Positions 1 through 7,964 of a stretch of DNA of 52,999 nt are shown here, piece after piece. Position 1 is the stretch's first letter. Each line of letters starts with the position of its first letter. The position numbers and the translations under genes were made by a program. The stretch covers positions 1 to 52,999 of the forward strand of contig JAUIBA010000028.1 of the NCBI GenBank assembly GCA_030427635.1. Reading direction: 5' to 3'. The DNA comes from Bacteroidia bacterium (lineage in GTDB: Bacteria > Bacteroidota > Bacteroidia > Chitinophagales > Chitinophagaceae). Under the pieces are notes generated by a model. The model was not told the origin of the DNA. It ran no database searches and was given only the letters and a program-made list of their open reading frames with translations.

Positions 1-282
1 CATTTCTAACCTTTGTTCCATAACAGTTTGATTTAAAAAGGGCATAGCTTTTTATAGCTAATTTCCACCCTCAAAAACTGTTACCTATGTGTCCGGTACG
101 TTGTTACCTATGTCCCCGGTCTATACACCGGGGGAGAGGGAGGTGTGGTGGAGATGGTGTGGTGGAGATGGTGTTGTCCGATATTTTTTTGGTAAACTGA
201 AGTGTCAGTTCGTTTTTTTGACATAAGTCAAAAATGCTGCCGGGGGCTGGTGGTAGTATTGCACTACAAAACCAAAAAAGTA
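1..282. other. Gene-free left edge with repeat remnants
   Basis: I see no convincing gene in this stretch. It holds a pair of 19-bp direct repeats (79-97 and 102-120) and two tandem copies of a 14-bp unit, gtgtggtggagatg, at 143-170. Open frames crossing it are short and begin in the repeats. The stretch could be the scar of an insertion sequence lying just outside or deleted from the window. Confidence 0.6.
79..120. repeat. Pair of 19-bp direct repeats, 23-bp period
   Basis: tgttacctatgtgtccggt (79-97) and tgttacctatgtccccggt (102-120) differ at one position and are spaced 23 bp start to start. Closely spaced near-identical direct repeats of this style are typical of the multiple transposase-binding sites at IS21-type ends, and the motif is one I associate with that family from memory. 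No transposase gene is visible, so the mobile-element assignment is an inference. Confidence 0.5.
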
Positions 283-675
283 ATGAAAACACACAATCTG
301 CCACTGCTGCAGTGGCTCCTCCGGATTCTCTCTGTTGCTGCAATCCTGTTTATAGGCAGCTTTTCACTGGACGCACTACAGGAGGGTGCAGGTACCGGCA
401 CACAAGCACTGAACCTGCTGATGCATTCCCTGCCGGCACTGGTACTGGCGGCTATACTGGCTATAGCATGGCGATGGGAAAAGGCAGGAGGCATAGCCTT
501 TCTGACGCTGGCACTGGCGCTGGCCCCGTTTGTGTATCTGCTGAACCACAGCCGCAATCATTTTACCGTACTGCAGAGTCTGAATGTGGTGCTCATCATT
601 AACGGGCCGCTGCTACTGGTGGGAGCGCTGTTTCTGCTGAGCCACAGAATGCGTACTGCGGCAGGGCTACGGTAA
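283..675 (+). CDS. Small four-helix membrane protein (DUF7670-like)
   Basis: A 130-residue, very hydrophobic protein with about four transmembrane segments (roughly residues 10-30, 43-62, 68-86 and 97-118) separated by short loops. The second and third helices are joined by a WRWEKAGG turn. The layout resembles small Bacteroidota membrane proteins annotated as DUF7670, but I have only remembered similarity for that. The frame is open upstream to 202, but that extension is polar and lies next to repeat-rich DNA. The ATG at 283 gives a natural membrane-protein N-terminus (MKTHNLPLLQW). It is followed by pyruvate kinase on the same strand, which appears to have its own promoter. Function unknown. 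Confidence 0.7.
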   Translation: MKTHNLPLLQWLLRILSVAAILFIGSFSLDALQEGAGTGTQALNLLMHSLPALVLAAILAIAWRWEKAGGIAFLTLALALAPFVYLLNHSRNHFTVLQSLNVVLIINGPLLLVGALFLLSHRMRTAAGLR

Positions 676-744
676 GGGAACATGGGAAGGAAAATCTTAA
701 CGTATCGGCAACCGTAACCAATAGATGCCTTGGGCTGCAATTCG

Positions 745-752
745 TACCTTTG
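745..752 (+). promoter_or_regulatory. Bacteroidota -7 element (TACCTTTG) for pyruvate kinase
   Basis: TACCTTTG matches the Bacteroidota TAnnTTTG consensus exactly and lies about 70 nt upstream of the ATG at 821. A well-placed -33 TTG is not evident. Transcription would begin after the in-frame ATG at 725, which argues for the start at 821. Confidence 0.45.
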
Positions 753-820
753 CGAACGTCGGAGTAAAAACGGGCCGCAAGGCCCACTCTTCCCATCAGA
801 CCAAACAAAAACACAACTGC

Positions 821-2248
821 ATGCTGCACAAGACCAAGATAATAGCTACCGTAGGCCCAGCCTGCAACACCCATGAAAAACTGCTGGGACTGGTAAATGC
901 CGGTGTCAATGTATTCCGCCTCAACTTCTCGCACGGGACACATGAGCAGCATGCCGATGTGATAAAGCATATAAGGGCTATCAATGACACCTACCCGTTT
1001 AACATAGCTATACTGGCCGACCTGCAGGGCCCCAAACTGCGTGTAGGCGCTGTGGAAAATAATGCGGTAATGCTGGAGAAGGGTCACCGCTTTTTCTTTA
1101 CCAATGAGAAGTGTATAGGCAATGCTGAGCAGATGTATCTCTCCTACCCTAACTTTCATAATGATGTGAAGCTGGAAGAAAAGATACTGCTGGATGATGG
1201 CAAGATAGAGGTGGTGGTAAAAGAGATAGATCATGAAAGTGCACGGGTGCTGGTAGAGGTATCTACACCGGGCATTCTGTCATCGAACAAAGGGGTAAAC
1301 CTGCCCGATACAAAGATATCACTGCCATCGCTTTCTGATAAAGACCTGAAAGACCTGGAATTCATCATCAGTCAGAAGATAGACTGGGTGGCACTATCAT
1401 TTGTGCGCAAGCCTGAAGATGTACTACAGCTGCGCCAGATAATAAAAGAGCGTAAAGCCTGTGCCAAAATCATATCGAAAATAGAGAAGCCTGAAGCGCT
1501 GAAACAACTGCGTGAGATAATACTGGCATCGGATGCGGTGATGGTGGCCCGTGGCGACCTGGGTGTGGAGCTGCCGCTGGAGCAGATACCCATGATACAG
1601 AAAAACATAGTGCGTAAGTGTATACACAGGGCCAAGCCGGTAATTATAGCTACCCAGATGATGGAGAGCATGATAGACAGGCCGCGCCCCAACAGAAGTG
1701 AAATAACAGACGTAGCCAATGCCGTACTGGAAGGCGCCGATGCGGTGATGCTGAGCGGAGAAACGGCGATGGGCCAATACCCGATAGAAGTAGTGAGTAC
1801 GATGGTGAGCATCATCAATGAGGTAGAAAAAGAAGAAATAGTCTATAACAAAAACCTGACACCGCAGCCACACTCGCCCTCATTCCTGAGCGATGCACTG
1901 TGCTATAATGCGTGCCAGATAGCAGAAGATATAAAGGCTGATGCGCTGATAGGTATGACACAGTCGGGCTATACGGGCTTTATGCTATCGAGCTACCGCC
2001 CCAAGTCGCCACTGTATGTATTCACCAAAACGGAAACACTCATTAATCAGCTGAGTCTTAGCTGGGGTGTGCAGGCATTCTACTACGACAAGGAAGAAAA
2101 TATGGATGAAACGGTAGCAGACCTCCATAGAATACTGAAGGAAAAAGGCCTGCTGAAAGCCGGTGATGTGGTGGTGAATACGGGCAGTACGCCGGTGCAG
2201 GAGCACCTGCCTACCAATATGCTGAAGATAACACAGGTGCCACAGTAA
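821..2248 (+). CDS. pyk: Pyruvate kinase
   Basis: Catalyses the last step of glycolysis, phosphoenolpyruvate plus ADP to pyruvate plus ATP, in the cytoplasm. The 475-residue length is normal for the family. Visible hallmarks in order: KTKIIATVGP at the N-terminus, the substrate-binding RLNFSHG at 33-39, the catalytic-lysine segment IISKIEKPEAL, the metal-binding VARGDLGVEL, ATQMMESM and the ADAVMLSGETAMG signature. The C-terminal allosteric domain is present and ends in NTGSTP. The frame is open back to 725, but the start chosen here gives the standard N-terminus and lies downstream of a promoter-like element. A strong stem-loop follows the stop codon and separates it from the convergent phosphoesterase gene. 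Confidence 0.97.
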   Translation: MLHKTKIIATVGPACNTHEKLLGLVNAGVNVFRLNFSHGTHEQHADVIKHIRAINDTYPFNIAILADLQGPKLRVGAVENNAVMLEKGHRFFFTNEKCIGNAEQMYLSYPNFHNDVKLEEKILLDDGKIEVVVKEIDHESARVLVEVSTPGILSSNKGVNLPDTKISLPSLSDKDLKDLEFIISQKIDWVALSFVRKPEDVLQLRQIIKERKACAKIISKIEKPEALKQLREIILASDAVMVARGDLGVELPLEQIPMIQKNIVRKCIHRAKPVIIATQMMESMIDRPRPNRSEITDVANAVLEGADAVMLSGETAMGQYPIEVVSTMVSIINEVEKEEIVYNKNLTPQPHSPSFLSDALCYNACQIAEDIKADALIGMTQSGYTGFMLSSYRPKSPLYVFTKTETLINQLSLSWGVQAFYYDKEENMDETVADLHRILKEKGLLKAGDVVVNTGSTPVQEHLPTNMLKITQVPQ

Positions 2249-2272
2249 AGAGCACAAGCTGTTACTATATAC

Positions 2273-2300
2273 GGAAGGCATCCCCGCAAGGATGCCTTCC
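2273..2300. terminator. Bidirectional terminator between pyk and phosphoesterase
   Basis: A perfect 11-bp inverted repeat (2273-2283 with 2290-2300, loop ccgcaa) lies between two convergent stop codons. It is placed to end both transcripts, although it lacks a long T run. Confidence 0.75.
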
Positions 2301-2304
2301 TGCT

Positions 2305-2799
2305 TTACCGGGGTCCAAGCTCTATGACCTCGCATTGCTGCATATCGGCACCATCTATTACAAAGCGTATAAGGGTGCGGACTTTGTGCCAGCCATGCCG
2401 GCCGGCTGCACCTGGATTCATGTGCAGGCAGTTGTACTTCTTATCAAAAATAACCTTGAGAATGTGAGAATGCCCGCTGATGAACAGCCTGGGCGGACGG
2501 ACAGCAAACTCTTCCTTTGTGGCTTTGGTATAACGGTCGGGGTAGCCGCCTATATGTATCATTAAAGTTTCCACCCCCTCACAGGTAAAGCGTAGCCGCT
2601 CGGGGTACTGCATACGAATGTCTGTACCGTCTATATTGCCATACACACCACGCAGGGGGCGAAAGGCAGCCAGGCGGTCTATGACCTCCTGTGAGCCGAA
2701 GTCGCCGGCATGCCATATCTCATCACATTTATCAAAGTGATGAAAAACAGCATCGTCCAGAAAGCCATGAGTATCGGAAATGAGGCCTATGCGGGTCAT
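2305..2799 (-). CDS. YfcE/MJ0936-type metallophosphoesterase
   Basis: A 164-residue calcineurin-like phosphoesterase, the usual length for the small YfcE family of two-metal phosphodiesterases. The metal-ligand motifs are all present: SDTHG near residue 9, HAGDFGS near 31, YGNID near 54 and SGHSH near 109, followed by NPGAAG. Family members hydrolyse phosphodiesters in vitro, but the physiological substrate is usually unknown. The ATG overlaps the stop of the upstream HxlR regulator by 4 bp (ATGA), so the two are translationally coupled and probably co-regulated. Confidence 0.9.
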   Translation of the reverse strand: MTRIGLISDTHGFLDDAVFHHFDKCDEIWHAGDFGSQEVIDRLAAFRPLRGVYGNIDGTDIRMQYPERLRFTCEGVETLMIHIGGYPDRYTKATKEEFAVRPPRLFISGHSHILKVIFDKKYNCLHMNPGAAGRHGWHKVRTLIRFVIDGADMQQCEVIELGPR

Positions 2800-3212
2800 G
2801 CGGCTGTTTTGCTTTTGCCCATAACGCGCTTACGGTGCTGTGCCCCCCAGTTGTGCAGTGAGTCTATGACATCTTTCAGCGTGGCAGCATAGGGCGTAAG
2901 CTCATATACCACAGATACGGGAGTGGAGTCGTAAACGGTACGCTTTACCAATTGGTGCAGCTCCAGCTCGCGCAGTTCTTTGGATAGCATTTTGGGCGTA
3001 ATACCTATCTGCCGGTGCAACTCTTTAAAGCGGTAATTGCCAAATGTGAGCGCAATGATAATAGGCAGCTTCCATTTGCCACTGAGTACATCCAGCGCAT
3101 CGCGCACGGGCAGCAGGGCTCCTGAACATTCCTTAGGGTCGTGTATTTTTTCTGATGGACACATATCTTTCTTTGTTTCTATGGCTGAATCACAGCCCGA
3201 TGAACAGCACAC
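2796..3212 (-). CDS. HxlR-family transcriptional regulator, Cys-rich N-terminus
   Basis: A 138-residue winged-helix regulator. The HxlR core runs from about residue 35 to 125, with the characteristic ALDVLSGKWKLPII, YRFKELHRQIGITPKMLSKELREL and YELTPYA segments. The first 30 residues are rich in cysteine (positions 2, 3, 7, 18 and 29), and some HxlR proteins use N-terminal cysteines as redox or electrophile sensors. Sensing here is inference. A shorter start at Met17 is possible. A palindrome directly upstream (3229-3245) touches the predicted -7 element and could be an autoregulatory operator. The gene is coupled to the following phosphoesterase gene. Confidence 0.9.
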   Translation of the reverse strand: MCCSSGCDSAIETKKDMCPSEKIHDPKECSGALLPVRDALDVLSGKWKLPIIIALTFGNYRFKELHRQIGITPKMLSKELRELELHQLVKRTVYDSTPVSVVYELTPYAATLKDVIDSLHNWGAQHRKRVMGKSKTAA

Positions 3213-3228
3213 TATACAATAGTGAACC

Positions 3229-3245
3229 GGTATACATTATATACC
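3229..3245. promoter_or_regulatory. Candidate HxlR operator palindrome
   Basis: GGTATA-N5-TATACC is a perfect 6-bp dyad centred 25 nt upstream of the HxlR start. It abuts the leftward -7 element, a position where a dimeric regulator would repress its own promoter. Confidence 0.4.
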
Positions 3246-3252
3246 AAAGGTA
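3245..3252 (-). promoter_or_regulatory. -7 element (TACCTTTG) for the HxlR operon
   Basis: Read leftward, this is an exact TAnnTTTG match 33 nt upstream of the HxlR ATG, overlapping the edge of the candidate operator. No clear -33 TTG is seen at the usual distance. Confidence 0.45.
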
Positions 3253-3328
3253 CAAAACATACAGGAACCCACCATGATGACCAATGTGTGCGTGAGGCTG
3301 CTTACTTTTATAAAATAGTACAAACACG

Positions 3329-3970
3329 GTGTATTACGACATACATACACATAACAGAACAAGTGAACCGGGTGTGGTGCAGATATATAATATGCACCAG
3401 CCACTGGCAGCTACAGCAGATAATGGCCTGCTGAGTGCAGGGCTGCACCCGTGGTATATAACTGATGTGGCTGCTGAGATGGCTATGCTGGAGCAGGTAG
3501 CTGCCAGTGATAACGTAATAGCCATAGGTGAATGCGGGCTGGACAAAGTATGTGCTACTGATATGGCTATACAGACAGATGCCTTCGGCAGGCAGATAGC
3601 GCTGGCGGAATGCCTGCGCAAGCCGCTCATTATTCACTGTGTGCGGGCCTATGAAGAAGTAAGGGCTATACTGACGAAACAGCGGGTATCGGTGCCGGTA
3701 GTGTTTCACGGATATAATAAAAAAAGAGAGCTGGCAGCGCAACTCACCGCACAGGGATGGTATCTGTCGTTTGGCAGTGCGCTGCTGAACAATAGTAGCG
3801 CCGGGGATGCACTGGCCGCTATTCCTGCCGACAGGTTTCTGCTGGAGACAGATAACAGTAACATCTCTGTAAGGGAGATATATTCAAAGGCTGCCGGAAT
3901 AAGAAAAAAAGGGGAAGATGAACTTATTTTGCAGCTGACAAGCAACTTCAAAAACGTATTCGGAAGATGA
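3329..3970 (+). CDS. TatD-family metal-dependent hydrolase
   Basis: A 213-residue TIM-barrel hydrolase of the TatD type, somewhat shorter than the usual 250-265 residues. Visible motifs: DIHTHN at residues 4-9 (metal-binding HxH), GLHPWY, AIGECGLDK (metal-bridging Glu), PLIIHCVRA, VVFHGY and LLETD with the terminal metal-ligand Asp. The TatD family includes Mg-dependent 3'-5' exonucleases acting on DNA and RNA ends. The start is a GTG at 3329, since no ATG precedes the first metal motif. It overlaps the next gene by 4 bp (ATGA), so it forms an operon with tcdA, a common pairing in Bacteroidota. Confidence 0.9.
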   Translation: MYYDIHTHNRTSEPGVVQIYNMHQPLAATADNGLLSAGLHPWYITDVAAEMAMLEQVAASDNVIAIGECGLDKVCATDMAIQTDAFGRQIALAECLRKPLIIHCVRAYEEVRAILTKQRVSVPVVFHGYNKKRELAAQLTAQGWYLSFGSALLNNSSAGDALAAIPADRFLLETDNSNISVREIYSKAAGIRKKGEDELILQLTSNFKNVFGR

Positions 3971-4725
3971 TGACAGATACAGCGTGGCTATCCCGTACCG
4001 AGCTACTGGTAGGCAAAGAAAAGCTGAGCAGGCTGATGAATGCTCATGTACTGGTAGTAGGCATGGGTGGTGTAGGCTCATTTGCAGCAGAATTCATATG
4101 CCGCTCAGGTGTAGGAGCAATGACCATAATAGATGGCGATGTGGTGGACCCCAGCAATCGTAACCGGCAGCTGCCCGCACTGGCTACCACCCACGGCATG
4201 AGCAAGGCTGAACTGATGGGAGAAAGACTGCTCCAGATAAACCCGGAACTGAAACTAAATGTAATTAGAGAGTTTGTAAGGCCGGAAAGAGTGGACGACA
4301 TGCTGGCAGGGTACCCGGACTATGTGGTAGATGCGATAGACAGTATTACACCCAAGCTAACTTTTATAAAAGCTGCCTACCGGAAAAAACTGAGACTGGT
4401 AAGCTCTATGGGAGCCGGGGCCAAACTGGACCCTACCCGACTACAGGTAACAGACATAGCCAAAACCTACAATTGCCCGTTTGCACAGCAGATACGCAAG
4501 CAACTGAGAGGTGAAGGCATAAAGCGCGGCATCAAAGTAGTGTTCTCTCCGGAGGAGCCTATAAAAGAATCGCTGATGCTTACTGATGGGTCTAACTTCA
4601 AGAAGTCGGCATATGGTACGATATCTTATCTGCCAGCCACCTTTGGTGCGGTGCTCTCATCGGTGGTAATCAGGGACCTGATGGAAGGTGTGGCTGAGAC
4701 CGGGGCAACAGATGTGCTACCGTAA
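3967..4725 (+). CDS. tcdA: tRNA threonylcarbamoyladenosine dehydratase (TcdA/CsdL)
   Basis: An E1-like (ThiF/MoeB) ATP-dependent enzyme that cyclises t6A37 of ANN-decoding tRNAs to ct6A. The 252-residue length fits. The Rossmann ATP-binding loop is GMGGVGS at residues 32-38. It is followed by DGDVVDPSNRNRQ with the arginine finger region, a VDAIDSITPK segment and the family-typical SSMGAGAKLDPTRLQVTDI. A C-terminal hydrophobic segment (SYLPATFGAVLSSVVIRDL) matches the membrane-interacting tail of TcdA proteins. It is coupled to the upstream TatD-like gene and followed by a strong stem-loop. Confidence 0.93.
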   Translation: MMTDTAWLSRTELLVGKEKLSRLMNAHVLVVGMGGVGSFAAEFICRSGVGAMTIIDGDVVDPSNRNRQLPALATTHGMSKAELMGERLLQINPELKLNVIREFVRPERVDDMLAGYPDYVVDAIDSITPKLTFIKAAYRKKLRLVSSMGAGAKLDPTRLQVTDIAKTYNCPFAQQIRKQLRGEGIKRGIKVVFSPEEPIKESLMLTDGSNFKKSAYGTISYLPATFGAVLSSVVIRDLMEGVAETGATDVLP

Positions 4726-4742
4726 GTATATGGCATGAAAAA

Positions 4743-4761
4743 GGGGCGGTGTTACCGCCCC
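4743..4761. terminator. Terminator between tcdA and the lipoprotein gene
   Basis: ggggcggt-gtt-accgcccc is a perfect 8-bp stem with a 3-nt loop. Read leftward it is followed by a T run, so it is a good intrinsic terminator for the lipoprotein gene and can also serve tcdA. Confidence 0.8.
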
Positions 4762-4785
4762 ACAAAAATATCTTTTAGCTGAGTA

Positions 4786-5637
4786 CTAGTATTCCAGCGT
4801 GAGCTGATATACGTGTACATCTACATTGAGCTGTGCATCATCATCGCATGTGCCGGAGCCGTAGTTAAGTACACGGTTGCCGGTAAAACCTGTAACATTT
4901 ACAACGCCAGACTGTGCATAATTGCATGAAGTAGCAAACTGAAGCGGTGTAGCTATGTTAAAATTGAACACGTGACCATTAGGCCTTGTAAGTGTAGCCA
5001 TACCTGACACTGAGAAGTAATCATCATTACGGTCATTGGTGCTGCTACCGCCCACCCACCTGCGCAGGAGGTTACCAGACCATACGATGTATTTGCTCTG
5101 CAGCGGATCAGGATTCATATCCAATGAATCATTCACCTGTACTTTATAATACCAGTTGCCGGTAACGGTAGTATCTACACGGGTGGTTTTAACCCAGCCA
5201 GAAAGGCGGTTGCCATCGAGATAGTAGTCGTTATAGGTAATAGTATGCACCTGATTGGTATCCAGATAGCGGCCATTATACTGAACAATGATAGAACCGC
5301 GACGGTTGTGACCATCGGCACACGGGCAGTCTGCATCGCCAAAGCGGATAATAAGTGTGTGCGGCGTATTGATAGTATCGGTAGCTACCGTAACGCAGGT
5401 GCTGGTAGCCTGGCGTATATACTCGGCATTGTACAGGGTACCTGCCTGGTCGGCCAGAGATATCACATCATTATTAGCGAACTCAATTCTGGAAGCATCA
5501 GAAGCATATCCTATACGGTCATCGTCATTGTCCAGATAGTTATCGTCCTTGCTGGGATTCTTGCTACAGGCTGAAAATACCAAGGCTGAGAAAGCAAACA
5601 AGGATAAGTACTTACTGAATTTTAAGTTGCAATGCAT
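4786..5637 (-). CDS. Secreted lipoprotein of unknown function
   Basis: A 283-residue protein with a signal peptide ending in the lipobox-like FSAC (Cys at about residue 24). This is followed by an acidic, asparagine-rich linker that often directs Bacteroidota lipoproteins to the surface. The rest is rich in beta-prone segments, with paired cysteines (a CPC motif near residue 104) and repeated short strands ending in a CDDD segment. No catalytic motif or known domain is recognised. It is divergent from the LysM gene and ends at a strong terminator. Confidence 0.75.
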   Translation of the reverse strand: MHCNLKFSKYLSLFAFSALVFSACSKNPSKDDNYLDNDDDRIGYASDASRIEFANNDVISLADQAGTLYNAEYIRQATSTCVTVATDTINTPHTLIIRFGDADCPCADGHNRRGSIIVQYNGRYLDTNQVHTITYNDYYLDGNRLSGWVKTTRVDTTVTGNWYYKVQVNDSLDMNPDPLQSKYIVWSGNLLRRWVGGSSTNDRNDDYFSVSGMATLTRPNGHVFNFNIATPLQFATSCNYAQSGVVNVTGFTGNRVLNYGSGTCDDDAQLNVDVHVYQLTLEY

Positions 5638-5904
5638 AGGTCAATATTTTGTGTTAACGCCCTTTGATCCAGAATCCGGTTAGTTAAATTTGATGCTAAT
5701 ATACAAGTTAGTAGTAAATTCTGCACAAAAACCGTGGAATAATCAACTATTTTTGCGGCGACTCTTGCTAAGAATCACATACTTATAGCAAACGACATAT
5801 ATAAAATCCGGCATAACAGTATGGGAAAATGCTATGTTAATTAACCCGAATGGCTGTTGCAGCAATTTTCTTTGTCGTATATTTCGAATTAAAATAACCA
5901 TATA

Positions 5905-6777
5905 ATGAAGGGGTTAATTGCATTGTTTTTATTATGTATTCCTTTTTCCGTCACCTATGCACAGGAGCAGGACGATAGCCTGTCTGTAGTAAAGAAAGAT
6001 GGTAACTGGGAAATAAAATACACTGTAAAAGCCGGGGAAACACAACGTATGCTGGCAAAACGGTTTTATATAACCGAGGGACAGCTGGAGCGTGCCAATG
6101 ATGAGAGTACCATGCAAAAGCTGAATGAAGGCACTACCTTATATATTCCGGTAACAAAAGACAATTTTTATGTAATAAAACCACCTAAACTGAGCAGCAA
6201 GAACATTGTAGAGATGTACTACCATGTGGGGCCCAAAGATGAAATATCAATACTGGCTAACTACTCAGGTGTAACCAAGAACGAAATGAGGGAATGGAAC
6301 GCACTGAAAGGCAATACACTTGTTCCCGGAATGCCCCTGTTCATAGGGTGGATAAAAATGGTGGTCAAAGACTCTACAGACCCTGTAGCAATGGCTGTAT
6401 ATCCGGTAGCATCACATCCGTTTATAGTAGACACTTCAGGCAGTGAGCCTGTACCGGGAGGCCTGGACACCATCTATAACCGACAAACAAACAGCGGACT
6501 GAACGTGCTGACAGAGAAAGGTACCGCAGTATTTTTTGACAAGCCGGGCAGAAGCACCATGTACTATGCCTTCCATAACGAAGCGGCACGGGGCAGTATA
6601 CTAAAAGTATTTAATCCCGGCAGCGGCAAGACTACCTATGTAAAAGTGCTGGGTCCCCTGCCGGATACCCGCCTGTATGCAAACTGCATAGTGGGCATCA
6701 GCAGTACCGCCAAAGAGGCGCTGGGTGTGATAAATGATGCCAAAGTATGGTGTGAACTATCATATGCGGCAGACTAA
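5905..6777 (+). CDS. LysM-domain envelope protein with DPBB-like C-terminus
   Basis: A 290-residue exported protein with a signal peptide (first 19 residues, cut near YAQ). Two LysM-like modules follow, one starting at IKYTVKAGETQRMLAKRF (about 37-80) and a second at about 105-150 (YYHVGPKDEISILANYSGV). They are predicted to bind peptidoglycan. After a linker, residues about 205-288 (TEKGTAVFFDKPG to ELSY) resemble an RlpA-like double-psi beta barrel without obvious catalytic residues. The likely role is in cell-wall binding or remodelling. It is followed after 44 bp by a heptosyltransferase-like gene on the same strand. Confidence 0.85.
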   Translation: MKGLIALFLLCIPFSVTYAQEQDDSLSVVKKDGNWEIKYTVKAGETQRMLAKRFYITEGQLERANDESTMQKLNEGTTLYIPVTKDNFYVIKPPKLSSKNIVEMYYHVGPKDEISILANYSGVTKNEMREWNALKGNTLVPGMPLFIGWIKMVVKDSTDPVAMAVYPVASHPFIVDTSGSEPVPGGLDTIYNRQTNSGLNVLTEKGTAVFFDKPGRSTMYYAFHNEAARGSILKVFNPGSGKTTYVKVLGPLPDTRLYANCIVGISSTAKEALGVINDAKVWCELSYAAD

Positions 6778-6821
6778 ATGTATATCCCATCTACATCCTG
6801 TGACAACTAACTGAGTAGGCA

Positions 6822-7853
6822 ATGAAGGTACTGATAGTCAGGTTTTCCTCTATAGGCGACATTGTACTTACCACCCCAGTGATACGATGTCTGAAAAAGC
6901 AGGTGCGTGCGGTAGAGATACACTACCTCACCAAGGCTGCATACAGCCCCCTGCTGGTACACAATCCCTACATAGACCGGCTCTGGTACCTGAATGATGA
7001 GCTGGAGGAAGTACTGGATGGACTAAAGAAAGAAAAGTTTGACTATGTGATAGACCTGCATAACAACCTGAGGACACTGCGGGTAAAAAAGGCGCTGAAT
7101 GTAAAAAAGACCTTCTCGTTTCCGAAGCTGAATGTGCAGAAATGGCTGCTGACCAACCTGAAGCTGAACCTGATGCCCGACAAGAGCATTGTGGAGCGCT
7201 ACATGACCACAGTAGCATCACTGAATGTAAAAAATGACGGTAAGGGGCTGGATTACTTCCTTTCGCCCGACCATCGCCTTACCAATACCGACATACCTAT
7301 GAGCCACTGGGGCGGCTATGTAGGCTGTGTGATAGGTGGCTCCATGAATACCAAAAAGCTACCGGTGCATAAGTGGCAGGAGTTCTGTGCCAAAAGCCCC
7401 TACCCCGTTATGCTGCTGGGCGGCCCTGAAGACAAGCATGAGGGTAATGAAATAGCAGAAGCAGACCCGATAAAAATATACAACTCCTGCGGGAAGTTTA
7501 ACATTGCAGAGTCGGCAGAGCTGGTGAAGATGGCAAGAGTGGTAGTGAGTAATGATACCGGCCTGATGCATATAGCTGCGGCATTCAAAAAGCCGGTCAT
7601 ATCGCTTTGGGGTAACACAACACCCGAAATGGGTATGTTCCCGTATTACGGATATAACAATCTGAAAGAAATAAAAGCGCCGGAACTTACGATAATAGAA
7701 AACCGGAATCTGGGATGCCGCCCATGCTCAAAAATAGGATACGACAAATGTCCCAAAGGTCATTTCAGGTGCATGAATGAGCTGGATATGGATGTAGCAG
7801 TGAAAAAACTTACTGAAATATGGGGTTCTATGAAAAACAAGGTTGCCCACTAA
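6822..7853 (+). CDS. Glycosyltransferase family 9 (heptosyltransferase-like)
   Basis: A 343-residue GT-B enzyme of the ADP-heptose:LPS heptosyltransferase family, involved in LPS core or surface glycan assembly at the inner face of the membrane. Visible: the N-terminal MKVLIVRFSSIGDIVLTTPV, the donor-domain GCVIGGS and MLLGGPED segments, and the signature VVSNDTGLMHIAAAF with the catalytic-region Asp. A C-terminal cluster of four cysteines (GCRPCSKIGYDKCPKGHFRC) is common in Bacteroidota members. It lies 44 bp after the LysM gene and 111 bp before another glycosyltransferase, suggesting an envelope-glycan neighbourhood. Confidence 0.92.
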   Translation: MKVLIVRFSSIGDIVLTTPVIRCLKKQVRAVEIHYLTKAAYSPLLVHNPYIDRLWYLNDELEEVLDGLKKEKFDYVIDLHNNLRTLRVKKALNVKKTFSFPKLNVQKWLLTNLKLNLMPDKSIVERYMTTVASLNVKNDGKGLDYFLSPDHRLTNTDIPMSHWGGYVGCVIGGSMNTKKLPVHKWQEFCAKSPYPVMLLGGPEDKHEGNEIAEADPIKIYNSCGKFNIAESAELVKMARVVVSNDTGLMHIAAAFKKPVISLWGNTTPEMGMFPYYGYNNLKEIKAPELTIIENRNLGCRPCSKIGYDKCPKGHFRCMNELDMDVAVKKLTEIWGSMKNKVAH

Positions 7854-7964
7854 CAGCACAACCTAAAATTAATTGTTTATTAACGACAGGGTACTGAAAA
7901 ATAAAGCTACCTACTTGTTGTGCATTAGTTACTAAATTAGCGCACTGATAGAAAACAGGTTGTA

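Noticed and set aside
599..1234. 211-codon leftward frame over the start of pyruvate kinase
   Set aside because: It is antisense to a clear gene and contains no recognisable domain or start context.
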